A stretch of 64,000 nt of DNA from Streptomyces stelliscabiei (GCF_014873495.1 NZ_JADBGF010000001.1:8308001-8372000), one strand, 5' to 3'; positions 53,336 to 62,077 are shown, counted from the stretch's first letter. A program made the numbers and translations. The notes: a model not told the origin generated them from the letters alone.

Positions 53336-54907
53336 TCAGCCGCGGAAGCCCAGCAGACCGTGCAGCGTCGTGCCCCGGGACGAGGCGGACGCGGCCTTGC
53401 TCTTCAGGGGCTCGGGGTCGGCGAGCTTCGCGCAGGTGGCGTCGATCTCGCCCTGGCCGCGCGGCACCCTGCCGTCGGTCAGATAGGCCGCCAGGTGCTT
53501 GTCCAGGCAGGCGTTGCCGCTCAGCGAGATGCCGTGGTTCCCGCCGCCCTCCTCGACGACCAGGCTGGACCCGCGCAGCAGCTGGTGGGTGACGATCCCA
53601 CCCTCGTAGGGAGTGGCCGCGTCGTCCGTCGCCTGGAGGATCAGCACCGGCGGCAGCGCGGTGTTGGAGACGTCCACGGGGTCCAGGGACGCGGTGGGCC
53701 AGAACGCGCAGGGCGCGTTGTACCAGGCGTTGTTCCAGGTCATGAAGGGTGCCTTCTCGTACATCGCCCAGTTGTCGTCGCGCCACTCGTCCCAGTCGCG
53801 GGTCCAGCGCGCGTCACGGCACTGCACCGACGCGTAGACGCTGTAGCCGTTGTCACCGGCCGCGTCGACGGCGCCGAAGTTCTCGTACGCCTCGACCAGC
53901 GGATCGTCGTTCTTCTTGTTCACGAAGGCCGCGAACGCCTCGGCGAGATAGGGCCAGTAGCCGTCGTAGTAACCGCCGGGCATGAACGTGTCCTCCAGTT
54001 CGGAGGCGCCCACCTTGCCGTCCGCGGGGCGCGCGGCCAGCGCCGACCGCATCGCGTACCACTTGGCCTCGATCTTCTCCGGATCGGTGCCGAGCCGGTA
54101 CGTCCGGTCGTGCCGGGCGATCCAGGCCATCAGCGCCCGGTGGCGGTCGTTGAACGCCTGGTCCTGCCCGAGGTTGCCGTCGTACCAGACCCCCGTGGGG
54201 TCCACGACGGAGTCCAGCACCACGCGTCGTACCCGGTTCGGGAAGAGCTTGGCGTACACGGCGCCCAGGTAGGTGCCGTACGAGTACCCGAAGTAGTTGA
54301 TCTTCTTGGCGCCGAGGGCCGCGCGGATGGCGTCCAGGTCCCGGACGGTGCTGACCGTGTCGATGTACGGCAGCACGTCCGCGTACTTCTTGGCGCATGC
54401 CTGGGCGAAGGCTTTGGCACGTGCGAGGTTGGCCCGCTCGGCCTTCGGGGTGCTCGGCAGGGAGTCGGGGCGCACCGCCGCGAAGTGGCCCGGCCTGCAG
54501 TTCAGCGCGGGCTTGCTGGCGCCGACGCCGCGCGGGTCGAAGCCGATGACGTCGTACTGCGCCGCCACCTTCTTCGGCAGCGACGACGCGACGAAACCGG
54601 CGAGGGTGCGGCCGCTGCCACCGGGGCCGCCCGGGTTGACCAGCAGGGGGCCCTGGTAGGTCTTCGCGGTGTGCGGGACACGGGAGAGGGCGAGCGTGAT
54701 CTTTCTGCCGTTCGGCTTTCCGTGGTCCAGCGGCACCTTCAGGGTGGCGCACTGGAGCTTGGGATGGTCGGCGGTGGCGCACTTCTTCCAGGCCGGCTTC
54801 GCCATCGGGGCGGCGGCCATGGCGCCGCTCGCGCCGGCCGGGACCGCCGTGACCATTCCGGCCAACAGGGCGACGGCACCGCACAGAGCAGCTGTGCGTT
54901 TCTTCAT
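53336..54907 (-). CDS. Secreted tripeptidyl aminopeptidase-like alpha/beta hydrolase (Tap family)
   Basis: 523 residues from the ATG at 54907, giving a typical signal peptide (MKKRTAALCGAVALLAGMV ... AGASGA). The mature protein has NPGGPGGSG, the nucleophile in YFGYSYGTYLGAVYA, Asp in LILQATDDAATP and His in GGGNHGISLSG. This order matches Streptomyces Tap-type tripeptidyl aminopeptidases, which remove tripeptides from secreted proteins. Upstream extra codons lack signal character. Followed by a terminator hairpin. Confidence 0.9.
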   Translation of the reverse strand: MKKRTAALCGAVALLAGMVTAVPAGASGAMAAAPMAKPAWKKCATADHPKLQCATLKVPLDHGKPNGRKITLALSRVPHTAKTYQGPLLVNPGGPGGSGRTLAGFVASSLPKKVAAQYDVIGFDPRGVGASKPALNCRPGHFAAVRPDSLPSTPKAERANLARAKAFAQACAKKYADVLPYIDTVSTVRDLDAIRAALGAKKINYFGYSYGTYLGAVYAKLFPNRVRRVVLDSVVDPTGVWYDGNLGQDQAFNDRHRALMAWIARHDRTYRLGTDPEKIEAKWYAMRSALAARPADGKVGASELEDTFMPGGYYDGYWPYLAEAFAAFVNKKNDDPLVEAYENFGAVDAAGDNGYSVYASVQCRDARWTRDWDEWRDDNWAMYEKAPFMTWNNAWYNAPCAFWPTASLDPVDVSNTALPPVLILQATDDAATPYEGGIVTHQLLRGSSLVVEEGGGNHGISLSGNACLDKHLAAYLTDGRVPRGQGEIDATCAKLADPEPLKSKAASASSRGTTLHGLLGFRG

Positions 54908-55115
54908 CGTCAGGCCTCCCAGGACGGAGGATTTCGGGCCGTGCACGCCACGGCCTTCGTCGCATCGTCCCGAACCGGGCCCCGCGAAGAACGCGTTCCC
55001 CCGAGACTTGACCCGTTCGGGGCGGGAGAAGCGCCCGGATGCTCTCCGAGGGGCCGGAGGAGGCCGCGGAAGGTTCGGAGAGTGTCGGAAGCGTCGTGGA
55101 CGGGTCCGAGGAGGG

Positions 55116-55943
55116 TCAGAGGAGAGTCAGCTGGGTCGGTTCCGTGTCCCGGGCCGTCTCCGGCGCGGGCCGCTCGCGTACCGGCGGCCGTCGCAGCCCC
55201 TCCGTGCGCCGGGGCCCGATGCCGTACTCCTCGGCCAGTTCGTGGACCTGACGGGTGATCTGCCGCTGATACCACTTCGGGGCGTAGGCGCCCTCCGCGT
55301 AGAGCAGCTCGTAACGCCGTACGAGACGGGGGTGGTGGCGTTCCAGCCAGGCCATGTACCACTCGCGCGCGCCGGGCCGCAGATGCAGCACCAGCGGGGT
55401 CACGGAGGTGGCGCCGGAGGCCGCGACGGCCCGCACGGTCTCGCGCAGCCGGTCGGGGTGGTCGCTGAGGAAGGGCAGCACGGGGGCCATCAGCACCCCG
55501 CAGCCGATCCCCTGCCCGGTGAAGGCCCGTACGACGTCCAGCCGGCGCTCCGGCGCGGGCGTGCCGGGCTCGACCGTGCGCCACAGCTCGGGGTCGGTGA
55601 AGCCGACGGAGACCGACAGGCCGACCTCGGTGACCTCCGCCGCCTGCCGGATCAGCTCCAGGTCGCGCAGGATCAGCGTGCCCTTGGTCAGGATGGAGAA
55701 GGGGTTCGCGTGGTCGCGCAGGGCCGCGATGATGCCCGGCATCAGGCGGTAGCGGCCTTCCGCGCGCTGGTAGCAGTCGACGTTGGTGCCCATCGCGATG
55801 TGCTCGCCCCGCCAGCGCGGCGAGGCCAGCTGCCGGCGCAGCAGGTCGGGCGCGTTGATCTTCACGACGATCTGCGAGTCGAAGTCGAGGCCCGTGTCGA
55901 GGTCCAGGTAGCTGTGGGTGCTGCGGGCGAAGCAGTAGACGCA
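55116..55943 (-). pseudogene. 3' fragment of Rv2578c-family radical SAM protein, 5' end removed by element insertion
   Basis: 275 codons remain. The frame begins abruptly at TGC GTC TAC TGC TTC GCC CGC (CVYCFAR), the last two cysteines of the CxxxCxxC [4Fe-4S] motif, and continues through VVKINAPDLLRRQL, SILTKGTLILRDLELI and the C-terminal YAPKWYQRQIT. Upstream in the same frame are immediate TAG and TGA stops of foreign sequence. The intact family is about 340 residues, so the first ~65 residues including the first cluster cysteine are missing and the protein cannot bind its cluster. The missing part should lie beyond the other end of the element. Confidence 0.88.
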
Positions 55944-55946
55944 TCA

Positions 55947-55976
55947 CTACTTCAACGCATAACCCCATTGAAGTAG
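55947..55976. repeat. Inverted repeat at the element end (attachment site arm)
   Basis: CTACTTCAA (55947-55955) and TTGAAGTAG (55968-55976), a perfect 9-bp dyad with a 12-base spacer, starting three bases inside the element next to the radical SAM break. It is probably part of the attP half-site or a recombinase/excisionase binding site. Confidence 0.6.
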
Positions 55977-56048
55977 GCAGCCCCCGGCGGTGTTGGAAGC
56001 ACCGACCGAGGGCCTGACGGATCAACCTGACTTCACCAGGAGCCCGCT

Positions 56049-56537
56049 GTGCTGAACCTTCTCATGTCCCCCCGTGCCGTCCGCAACATCCGTGGCCTGC
56101 TCGGTACCGTCTCGGCCGCCGTCCGCTCCGTCGTCGCCCCCGCGACGCTCGTCGAGCAGACCGCCACCGAGACGCCCGTCGTCGAGGCCCCGGACCCGGC
56201 CGGCCTGTACGAGGCCGACGAGCTTCCCGCCACCGAGACCATCGAGTCCGCCGCCCGCGAGTACGACCGCGCCGCCGACCAGGCCCGCCGCGCCGACAGG
56301 GCGAAGCGCGCCAGCAAGAAGATCCTCGACCGGCTCCCGGCCGGCGTGTACGGGATGTACCGCGTGTTCCGTACCCCGTCCTCGCGGCAGACCCCGGACC
56401 TCGCCGAGATCACTCGCATCTTCAAGGCCAACAACCTCGGCCCCGTTCCCATGAAGGCCTGCGCCCCGTCGCTGAAGGTCGAGCTGGTCGAGGTCGCCCC
56501 GGCCTCCGTCGAGGTTCTGGCTGGGGTGGCTGTCTGA
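56049..56537 (+). CDS. Hypothetical protein, first gene of the AICE transfer operon
   Basis: 162 residues from a GTG with AGGAG seven bases upstream. Central charged helix (about 60-95, AAREYDRAADQARRADRAKRASKK) flanked by a Val/Ala-rich N-terminus and a C-terminal part with SRQTPDLAEITRIFKANNLGPVP. Probably soluble. Proteins of this type occur at the start of Streptomyces element operons; no function is known to me. Its stop overlaps the next start as TGATG. Confidence 0.7.
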   Translation: MLNLLMSPRAVRNIRGLLGTVSAAVRSVVAPATLVEQTATETPVVEAPDPAGLYEADELPATETIESAAREYDRAADQARRADRAKRASKKILDRLPAGVYGMYRVFRTPSSRQTPDLAEITRIFKANNLGPVPMKACAPSLKVELVEVAPASVEVLAGVAV

Positions 56538-57178
56538 TGGAGAAGACCACCACGCCGGGCGCCCTGCCCCCGGCCACCGACCTCGCCTCCGCCATCCGCG
56601 TCGGGCAGAAGATGCTCGCCCTCTACGGCGACTCCAGCGGCTTCGACGTGTTCGCGTTCGCCCAGGCCCACGGCGGCCTCGCCGAAGCCCTGCGGATTCT
56701 GTTGCGCGCCCTCGACGTCGAGCCGGACCCGAAGCCGATCCCGCCGGCCGTCGCCGACCTGCACCGCCTCTGCCGCGACGACTACACCAGCAACGCCGAC
56801 CGCCGCGCCCAGCACCACCGGGACGACGCCCACCTGATCGAGGACGCCACCGAAGCCGTAGCCGCGACGATGGTGTTGACGGTCCGCTGCCCGGCCGCCC
56901 ACGGCGACGACCCCACCCCGTGCGACGGCCCGCCGGTCGTGACCGTCCTCGACGCCCAGAACGCGGGCGCCGACGGGTGCGCACACCACGGCGCCCGGCT
57001 CCTCGCCTCCCTCGACGGCGGACGCGTCTACGCCCTCCCCGACGCCCCGGCCGGTACCGCGATCCGCGTCTTCAAGGCCGCCCAGGACATCCGCCCGTTC
57101 CCGTGGATCGACGGCCCGCGTACGCGGCCGTCGCAGCTGTCCCGCGCCGAGACCCGCGGCAGGGGTGAGGGCCAGTGA
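56537..57178 (+). CDS. Hypothetical element protein
   Basis: 213 residues, coupled to the upstream gene by TGATG. N-terminal helical part (SAIRVGQKMLALYGDSSGFDVFAFAQAHGGLAEALRILLRAL), then a likely metal or structural region with Cys and His residues (TVRCPAAHGDD, DGCAHHGARLLASLDGGRVYAL). I do not recognise a named family. The TGA overlaps the GTG of the next gene. Confidence 0.68.
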   Translation: MEKTTTPGALPPATDLASAIRVGQKMLALYGDSSGFDVFAFAQAHGGLAEALRILLRALDVEPDPKPIPPAVADLHRLCRDDYTSNADRRAQHHRDDAHLIEDATEAVAATMVLTVRCPAAHGDDPTPCDGPPVVTVLDAQNAGADGCAHHGARLLASLDGGRVYALPDAPAGTAIRVFKAAQDIRPFPWIDGPRTRPSQLSRAETRGRGEGQ

Positions 57179-57552
57179 GCACACCCCGCACGATCACCCT
57201 GCCCACCGCCGACTACGGGCCGGTCACCCTCGCCTGCCCGGCATGGTGTGACGGTCACGCCGACCACGACCCCCAGGCCGAGCGCGCCGACATCCTGCAC
57301 TGCGGCCCGGACGCCGTTCTCGCCTTCCACGGCGCCGAACTGTTCACCGCGTGCCTCGTCCAGTCCCCCTACTCGACGTCCACCAACCCCGAGCTGGGCA
57401 GCAGGACGCCCGGGGTGTCGGTGTTCCCGCCCGGCCGGACCCTCACCCCCGTCAGCCTGTACAGCCTCGCCGCCGCCCTCGACGGATACGCGGACCAGCT
57501 GCGCGGCCTCGCCGACCAGCTCGCCGCGATCCTCGCCGGGGGTGCCCGGTGA
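57175..57552 (+). CDS. DUF6907-like element protein
   Basis: 125 residues, GTG start overlapping the previous stop. The motif TLACPAWCDGHADHD followed by FHGAELFTACLV and VSVFPPGRTLTPVSLYSLAAALDGYADQLRGLADQLAAIL resembles DUF6907, a short Streptomyces mobile-element family. Two cysteines and two histidines near the N-terminus could bind zinc. Function unknown. The stop overlaps the next start (GTGA). Confidence 0.7.
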   Translation: MSTPRTITLPTADYGPVTLACPAWCDGHADHDPQAERADILHCGPDAVLAFHGAELFTACLVQSPYSTSTNPELGSRTPGVSVFPPGRTLTPVSLYSLAAALDGYADQLRGLADQLAAILAGGAR

Positions 57553-57635
57553 TCTCCCTGACCGACACCGAGCGTGCCGCGCTGTCGAAGAAGGTCGCCG
57601 ACGCCAACAAGCGCTCCGAGAGCAGGCCCCGCTGA
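57549..57635 (+). CDS. Small ORF, 28 residues
   Basis: MISLTDTERAALSKKVADANKRSESRPR reads as one short amphipathic, basic helix (28 aa). GTG start overlaps the upstream TGA and its own TGA overlaps the next ATG (TGATG), so it is locked between two coupled genes. The overlapping architecture supports translation, though no homology is known to me. Confidence 0.5.
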   Translation: MISLTDTERAALSKKVADANKRSESRPR

Positions 57636-57835
57636 TGGCCGGCCGCTCCCGTATCGCCCGCCCGACCGAGGTGGCCGCCATTCGCGCGGCCGCCCGGTCG
57701 GCCCGGCGCCTGCCCCCTGTCCCGAGCCTCATGGCTGCGCTGCTCGTCGCGAACGAGCGCCGTGACCGTGAAGGCGTCCAGCTTGCCGCGCACCTCGTCG
57801 TGCGCGCCGCCGCCCCGGAGGTGGGCGAAGCATGA
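57635..57835 (+). CDS. Small basic helical element protein
   Basis: 66 residues, MAGRSRIARPTEVAAIRAAARSA followed by LMAALLVANERRDREGVQLAAHLVV. Basic N-terminus and two helices. Start overlaps the stop of the 28-residue gene and its stop overlaps the SpdB start (ATGA). No family recognised; possibly a DNA-binding or membrane-associated accessory of transfer. Confidence 0.55.
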   Translation: MAGRSRIARPTEVAAIRAAARSARRLPPVPSLMAALLVANERRDREGVQLAAHLVVRAAAPEVGEA

Positions 57836-58785
57836 ACCGTCTGAAGAAGGCTGGCACGTGGGCTCTCCCCGTCCTGCTGACCGTCATCGCCGTCGTGTGG
57901 GCCGTCGTCGCCATCGGCGGCATCCTCACCGCCACCGCGCACCCCGTCCTCGCGTACGGCACCGCCGTCCTCTACGACGCCGTATGGCTGTACGCCCTCG
58001 CGCAGGAGACCGCGCACCGCCGGCAGGGAACCAGCGCCCGACTCCCGAAGGTGATCGGCTGGCTGTTCCTGCCGCTGACCGTCGCCGTCCTCGCCGTCCA
58101 CGGTGTCCTCGCCGCCGACCTGCTGGCCGCGGTCGTGGGCGCCCTGGTCCCGGTCCTCGCGAAGATGACCCTGATCATGGCGATCGACCGGGATGCGACC
58201 CGGATCACCGCCCGCGCTCAGGCCGCGATCGACCGGACCCGCGCCACCACCCGCGACAAGATCGCCGTCTCGCGTGCGATCGCACGGGCGCGCACCGACG
58301 AGACGAAGGCCGCCGCCGACATCGTCAAGCAGTCCCGGAAGGCGGAAGCGGAAGCCACCACTACCGTTCACCAGGCGTTGGAAGCACACGCCGAGATCAT
58401 CGACCAGCACCCCGTGCCGGACTGGCACACCAGCCTGCCCGCCCTCGTCTCCGACCACGAGCTTGACGCCCTCCTCGCCGGGGGTGTGCCGGACGACGAA
58501 ACCGCAGGCGGCACGGGGGGTTTCGCCCTCACCGAGACCCCCGTGACGGTCACACCGTGCCAATCCGGCACGCCCTCCCTGGAAGGCGCGCAGAACGCGA
58601 ACCTGCGGGCGGTCGCCATGCTCGCCGCGGAGATGTACGCCACCACCCCACCGCCCTCGAAGCGGAAGTTCCGGGAGGCGATGCGGGAGGCGATGAAGGC
58701 CCGCGGCCTGACCGGCGGATGGGACGTGGTCGACGCCCTGTACGACCGCGAGAAGGCTCTCGCCGAGGGAGGTGAGCGCTCATGA
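57832..58785 (+). CDS. SpdB-like plasmid/AICE spread protein (DUF2637-like membrane protein)
   Basis: 317 residues. Four membrane segments in the first 130 residues (ALPVLLTVIAVVWAVVAIGGI, VLAYGTAVLYDAVWLYAL, WLFLPLTVAVLAVHG, LLAAVVGALVPVLAKMTLI), then a charged coiled-coil-like region and a Ser/Thr-rich tail. This is the layout of SpdB-type proteins that spread Streptomyces plasmids and elements between mycelial compartments after transfer. Start overlaps the preceding stop and its own stop overlaps the next gene (ATGA). Confidence 0.75.
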   Translation: MNRLKKAGTWALPVLLTVIAVVWAVVAIGGILTATAHPVLAYGTAVLYDAVWLYALAQETAHRRQGTSARLPKVIGWLFLPLTVAVLAVHGVLAADLLAAVVGALVPVLAKMTLIMAIDRDATRITARAQAAIDRTRATTRDKIAVSRAIARARTDETKAAADIVKQSRKAEAEATTTVHQALEAHAEIIDQHPVPDWHTSLPALVSDHELDALLAGGVPDDETAGGTGGFALTETPVTVTPCQSGTPSLEGAQNANLRAVAMLAAEMYATTPPPSKRKFREAMREAMKARGLTGGWDVVDALYDREKALAEGGERS

Positions 58786-59108
58786 GCGACGCCCTCGACA
58801 AGGCCGAGCACGCGGTCCGCGCCGCCGAGACGGACACGGCCGCCGTACAGCTGGCCATGGCCGCGATGGAGTTGGCGAAGCTCGCCACCCAGCAGCAGGC
58901 ACAGGCGCCGGCGCAGCAGTGCCAGCACGACCACGGCAAGGCCCGCCGCAGCACCGGGGAGTGGGTGGGCATCGCGTGCGCGGTGTGCGTCGGCTCCATC
59001 GGCGTGGCGTTCGCCTCCCTCGCGCTGGCCATCCTCGGCGGCGTCGCCGCGATCGTCGTCCTCGTCCTGCGGGACATGTGGCGCGACACCCAGAAGGGCC
59101 GCCGCTGA
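58782..59108 (+). CDS. Small two-helix membrane protein of the transfer module
   Basis: 108 residues. N-terminal amphipathic helix (DALDKAEHAVRAAETDTAAVQLAMAAMELAKLA), a Gln-rich linker with C-x-HDHGK, then two hydrophobic segments (GIACAVCVGSIGVAFASLALAIL and GGVAAIVVLVL). It probably partners SpdB in the membrane, in the way Spd proteins do. Overlaps SpdB at ATGA. A hairpin follows. Confidence 0.6.
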   Translation: MSDALDKAEHAVRAAETDTAAVQLAMAAMELAKLATQQQAQAPAQQCQHDHGKARRSTGEWVGIACAVCVGSIGVAFASLALAILGGVAAIVVLVLRDMWRDTQKGRR

Positions 59109-59126
59109 CGGTCCCTCCGTCCTCCG

Positions 59127-59153
59127 CCAGTTGTGGCTCTCCTGACCACAACT
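59127..59153 (+). terminator. Hairpin in the transfer operon
   Basis: CAGTTGTGG (59127-59135) pairs perfectly with CCACAACTG (59145-59153), loop 9 bases. It is 18 bases after the small membrane protein gene and may attenuate transcription to the downstream genes. Confidence 0.5.
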
Positions 59154-59208
59154 GCGGGGGTGCGGTGGGGCCGGACCAGCCGAGCCCGCAACCCGAGAGG
59201 ACCCCGGC

Positions 59209-59508
59209 ATGGGCATCTTCAGTCGCAAGCCGCACGTCAACTCCAACGGCATGACCGACGCCGAACTGCACGCGTCACTCCGCGGCGACCTGGAACGGCG
59301 CGAGCGCCAAGCCGAAGCCGACGCCCACATCGCCCGGCAGCAGGCCGCCAAGTGGGACCGCATCGTCCGCAACATGACCAGCCGCGGCGAAGACCACGAA
59401 GGCCGCGACTACGCCATCCGTAACCGCACCCGCGCCCAAGGCGACCTCGCCGCAGCCGAAACCGAGCAGCTCACCGCCAAGGCAGAACGCTCCAACTACC
59501 GCCGCTGA
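59209..59508 (+). CDS. Charged helical element protein
   Basis: 99 residues, ATG with GAGAGGA upstream. Almost entirely charged helix (ELHASLRGDLERRERQAEADAHIARQQAAKWDRIV), coiled-coil-like, with no hydrophobic segment. Typical of the small ORFs between spd and tra genes in AICEs. No named family recognised. Confidence 0.6.
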   Translation: MGIFSRKPHVNSNGMTDAELHASLRGDLERRERQAEADAHIARQQAAKWDRIVRNMTSRGEDHEGRDYAIRNRTRAQGDLAAAETEQLTAKAERSNYRR

Positions 59509-59533
59509 CCAGCCGCAACCCACGGAGGATCCC

Positions 59534-59737
59534 GTGACGACCCGCCAGGAACAGATCACCCTCGCCGCCGAGGCCGCCACCCGCGCGGACTACCTCGCCA
59601 AGGAGACCGAGAGGGCCGCCAACCACCCCGACAAGCGCAGCCTCGTGCAGAACCTCTCCGCCGCCAGCACCGCATGGTCGGACGCCGCCCAGGCCCACGC
59701 CGCGATCGCCGCGCTCCTGCCCGAGACGGAGGCCTGA
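59534..59737 (+). CDS. Small element protein
   Basis: 67 residues from a GTG with GGAGGAT upstream. Helical and Ala-rich (LAAEAATRADYLAKETERAANHP ... ASTAWSDAAQAHAAIAAL). Likely soluble. The next ATG overlaps the stop region by two bases spacing. Function unknown. Confidence 0.55.
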   Translation: MTTRQEQITLAAEAATRADYLAKETERAANHPDKRSLVQNLSAASTAWSDAAQAHAAIAALLPETEA

Positions 59738-59738
59738 C

Positions 59739-59918
59739 ATGGCCGACAACCCCGACATCCGCTTCGGCGACTTCACCACCGGCGAGAAGCTCCGCGTCAT
59801 CGGCCTGACCGCCCGCATGGCCAAGCGCGGAGCAGGCGGTGACGGCGTCGACATCTCCGACCTGAAGGCCCGCGTCGAGCGGATCGAGCGCCAGGCGCTC
59901 AAGCGCAAGAAGAAGTAG
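59739..59918 (+). CDS. Small basic element protein (DUF6257-like)
   Basis: 59 residues, easily missed because of its size. MADNPDIRFGDFTTGEKLRVIGLTARMAKRGAGG then a helix with DISDLKARVERIERQ and a Lys/Arg tail KRKKK. Preceded by GGAGG. It resembles a short family found in Streptomyces elements, with low certainty on the name. Ends 86 bases before the translocase. Confidence 0.55.
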   Translation: MADNPDIRFGDFTTGEKLRVIGLTARMAKRGAGGDGVDISDLKARVERIERQALKRKKK

Positions 59919-59924
59919 CCACGC

Positions 59925-59979
59925 CCCGGGGGCGGTCCATCCCGCCAGGTCAGCGACCACCCCCGGGCCCCGGACCGCC
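59925..59979 (+). promoter_or_regulatory. Mutually exclusive hairpins upstream of the translocase
   Basis: CCCGGGGGCGGTC (59925-59937) can pair with GACCACCCCCGGG (59955-59967, one mismatch), or its part GGCGGTCC (59931-59938) can pair exactly with GGACCGCC (59972-59979). The two structures cannot form together, which resembles an attenuator. It sits in the 86-base gap before traB. Confidence 0.35.
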
Positions 59980-60004
59980 ATACAGAACGACCGGAGAGAC
60001 CAGC

Positions 60005-62062
60005 ATGACGGACACCGTCGTACCCGCCAGCACCGACGCACCCGAGGCGCCCACCGCCCCGGTGCCCGTCGACAACCCCAAGCTCCCGGCGCCCGGCGTC
60101 ACCGAGGAGAAGCGCCGGCCGATCCTCCCCGCCTGGCTGAAGGACCGCACCGAGTTCGCCACGGCCACCCGCCACACCAGTGGCCGCCTCGGGTACGCCA
60201 GCCTCTACCACGGGCTCCGGCTGCCCTGGTACGGCGTCCAGTTGACCGCCATGGCCCCGCGCGGCGCCTGCCGCTTCATCGCCGAGACGAACCGGTGGCT
60301 GTGGGACCGCGAGGCCGCCCCCCTACGCGGGCACGCCGTCCGCACCGAGGACGTCGACGAATACCTGCACCTCGCCCGGCTGCGCGGCAACCGCGTCCGG
60401 CTCCGCGGCCTGGTCACCGTCGTCGCCACCGTGTTCGGACTCGGCTTCGCGATCTGGCTGTACGTCATGGCCCCCGCGTACCTGTGGGCGTTCGCCGCCG
60501 GCGGCGTCCTCACCCTTGGCTACTTCGGGCAGCAGCCCGACGCCCCCGTCATCGGCCCCGCCGTCATGCGCACCGAGCTGCAGAAGCTCACCGGCACGAT
60601 CGTGCTGCGCGCCCTGGACTCCATCGGGAACTCGAAGATCTCCGCCGCCGTGAAGAAGGGCGGCGACATGAACGGCATGCGCTTCACCAGCGAGATCACC
60701 CGCGACGGGCCCGGCTACCGCGCCGACCTCGACCTGCCGTACGGCGTCATCCCCGAGGACGTCATGGAGGAGCGGCAGGCCCTCGCCTCCGGCCTGCGCC
60801 GCAAGCTCGGCTGCGTATGGCCGTCCGGCGACCCCACCGAGCACGAGGGCCGGCTGATCCTGTGGGTCGGCGACAAGCCCATGAACGAGACCACGAAGCC
60901 CCCGTGGCCACTGCTCCGCGAGGGCGAGGTCGACCTGTTCAAGCCGGTCGTGTTCGGCAACGACCAGCGGATGCGGGCCATCGTCGTCACCCTCATGTTC
61001 GCGTCGGTCGTGATCGGCTCCATCCCCAGGATGGGGAAAACCTTCCTGCTCCGCCTGCTGCTGCTCGTCGCCGCCCTCGACCCGCGCGCCGCCCTGTACG
61101 CGTTCGACTTCAAGGGCACCGGCGACCTCGGCCCGCTGGAGCCCGTCTGCCACCGCTACCGCTCCGGCGAGGACGACGACGACCTGCTGTACGTCCTGCA
61201 CGCGATGCGGGAGCTGAAGGAGGAACTGCGGCGCCGCGCCAAGGTGATCCGCAACCTGCCCAAGTCCCGCTGCCCGGAGTCGAAGGTCACCCCGGCTCTG
61301 GCCAGCGACAAGAGCCTCGGCCTGCACCCGATCGTCGTCGGCTTCGACGAGTGCCAAGTCCCGTTCGAGCACGAGAAGTACGGCGCAGAGCTGGAGTCCA
61401 TCTGCACGGACGTCGCCAAGCGCGGCCCTGCCCTCGGCATCGTCGGCATGTTCGCCACCCAGCGGCCCGACGCGAAGTCCCTGCCGCCCGGCATCTCGGC
61501 GAACGCCGTGCTCCGCTTCTGCCTGAAGGTCATGGGGCACACCGCCAACGACATGGTCTTGGGCACCGGCGCCTACAAGGCCGGCATCCGCGCCACCATG
61601 TTCACCCGCTCCGACCGCGGCATCTGCTGGATGTCCGGCGAGGGCGACGACCCGCTGATCGTGGCCTCGGCCTTCGTGGACGGCCCTGGCGCCGAGGGAG
61701 TGGTAGCCCGCGCCCGCCAGCTGCGCGAGGACTACGGCAACATCACCGGCCACGCCCTCGGCGAAGGCCCGGCCGCCACCGTCGGCATGGACATCCTCGG
61801 CGACGTCCTGAAGGTCATGGCCACGACGGAGAAGGCCGTGTGGTGCGAGCGCCTGGCCGCCCGCCTGGCCGAGCTGCGGCCGGACGTCTACGGCGAGTGG
61901 AAGGGCGAGAACGTCACCGCCGCGCTCAAGCCCTGGAGCATCCGCACCGGGCAGGTGTGGGGGCAGACCGACGAGGGCGAGGGCAAGAACCGGCGCGGTA
62001 TCGAGCGGGCCGACGTGGTCGCCGCGATCGCCCGTCGGGAGGCCGACAGGCTCGCCGCCTGA
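60005..62062 (+). CDS. traB: TraB/FtsK-SpoIIIE-type conjugal DNA translocase
   Basis: 685 residues. Two membrane segments (about 136-155 and 158-174), then an ATPase with Walker A GSIPRMGKT (338-346) and Walker B VVGFDE (444-449). The C-terminal end, with TAALKPWSIRTGQVWGQTDEGEGKNRRGIERADV, looks like a small winged-helix region that reads DNA repeats. TraB moves double-stranded plasmid or element DNA between Streptomyces cells without nicking. Its ATG has GGAGAG upstream. A repeat array lies directly after it. Confidence 0.92.
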   Translation: MTDTVVPASTDAPEAPTAPVPVDNPKLPAPGVTEEKRRPILPAWLKDRTEFATATRHTSGRLGYASLYHGLRLPWYGVQLTAMAPRGACRFIAETNRWLWDREAAPLRGHAVRTEDVDEYLHLARLRGNRVRLRGLVTVVATVFGLGFAIWLYVMAPAYLWAFAAGGVLTLGYFGQQPDAPVIGPAVMRTELQKLTGTIVLRALDSIGNSKISAAVKKGGDMNGMRFTSEITRDGPGYRADLDLPYGVIPEDVMEERQALASGLRRKLGCVWPSGDPTEHEGRLILWVGDKPMNETTKPPWPLLREGEVDLFKPVVFGNDQRMRAIVVTLMFASVVIGSIPRMGKTFLLRLLLLVAALDPRAALYAFDFKGTGDLGPLEPVCHRYRSGEDDDDLLYVLHAMRELKEELRRRAKVIRNLPKSRCPESKVTPALASDKSLGLHPIVVGFDECQVPFEHEKYGAELESICTDVAKRGPALGIVGMFATQRPDAKSLPPGISANAVLRFCLKVMGHTANDMVLGTGAYKAGIRATMFTRSDRGICWMSGEGDDPLIVASAFVDGPGAEGVVARARQLREDYGNITGHALGEGPAATVGMDILGDVLKVMATTEKAVWCERLAARLAELRPDVYGEWKGENVTAALKPWSIRTGQVWGQTDEGEGKNRRGIERADVVAAIARREADRLAA

Positions 62063-62077
62063 CCCCCGAAACGGCCA

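Noticed and set aside
55900..56048. tRNA as the attachment site
   Set aside because: No cloverleaf or CCA end is present; the break is in the radical SAM reading frame.
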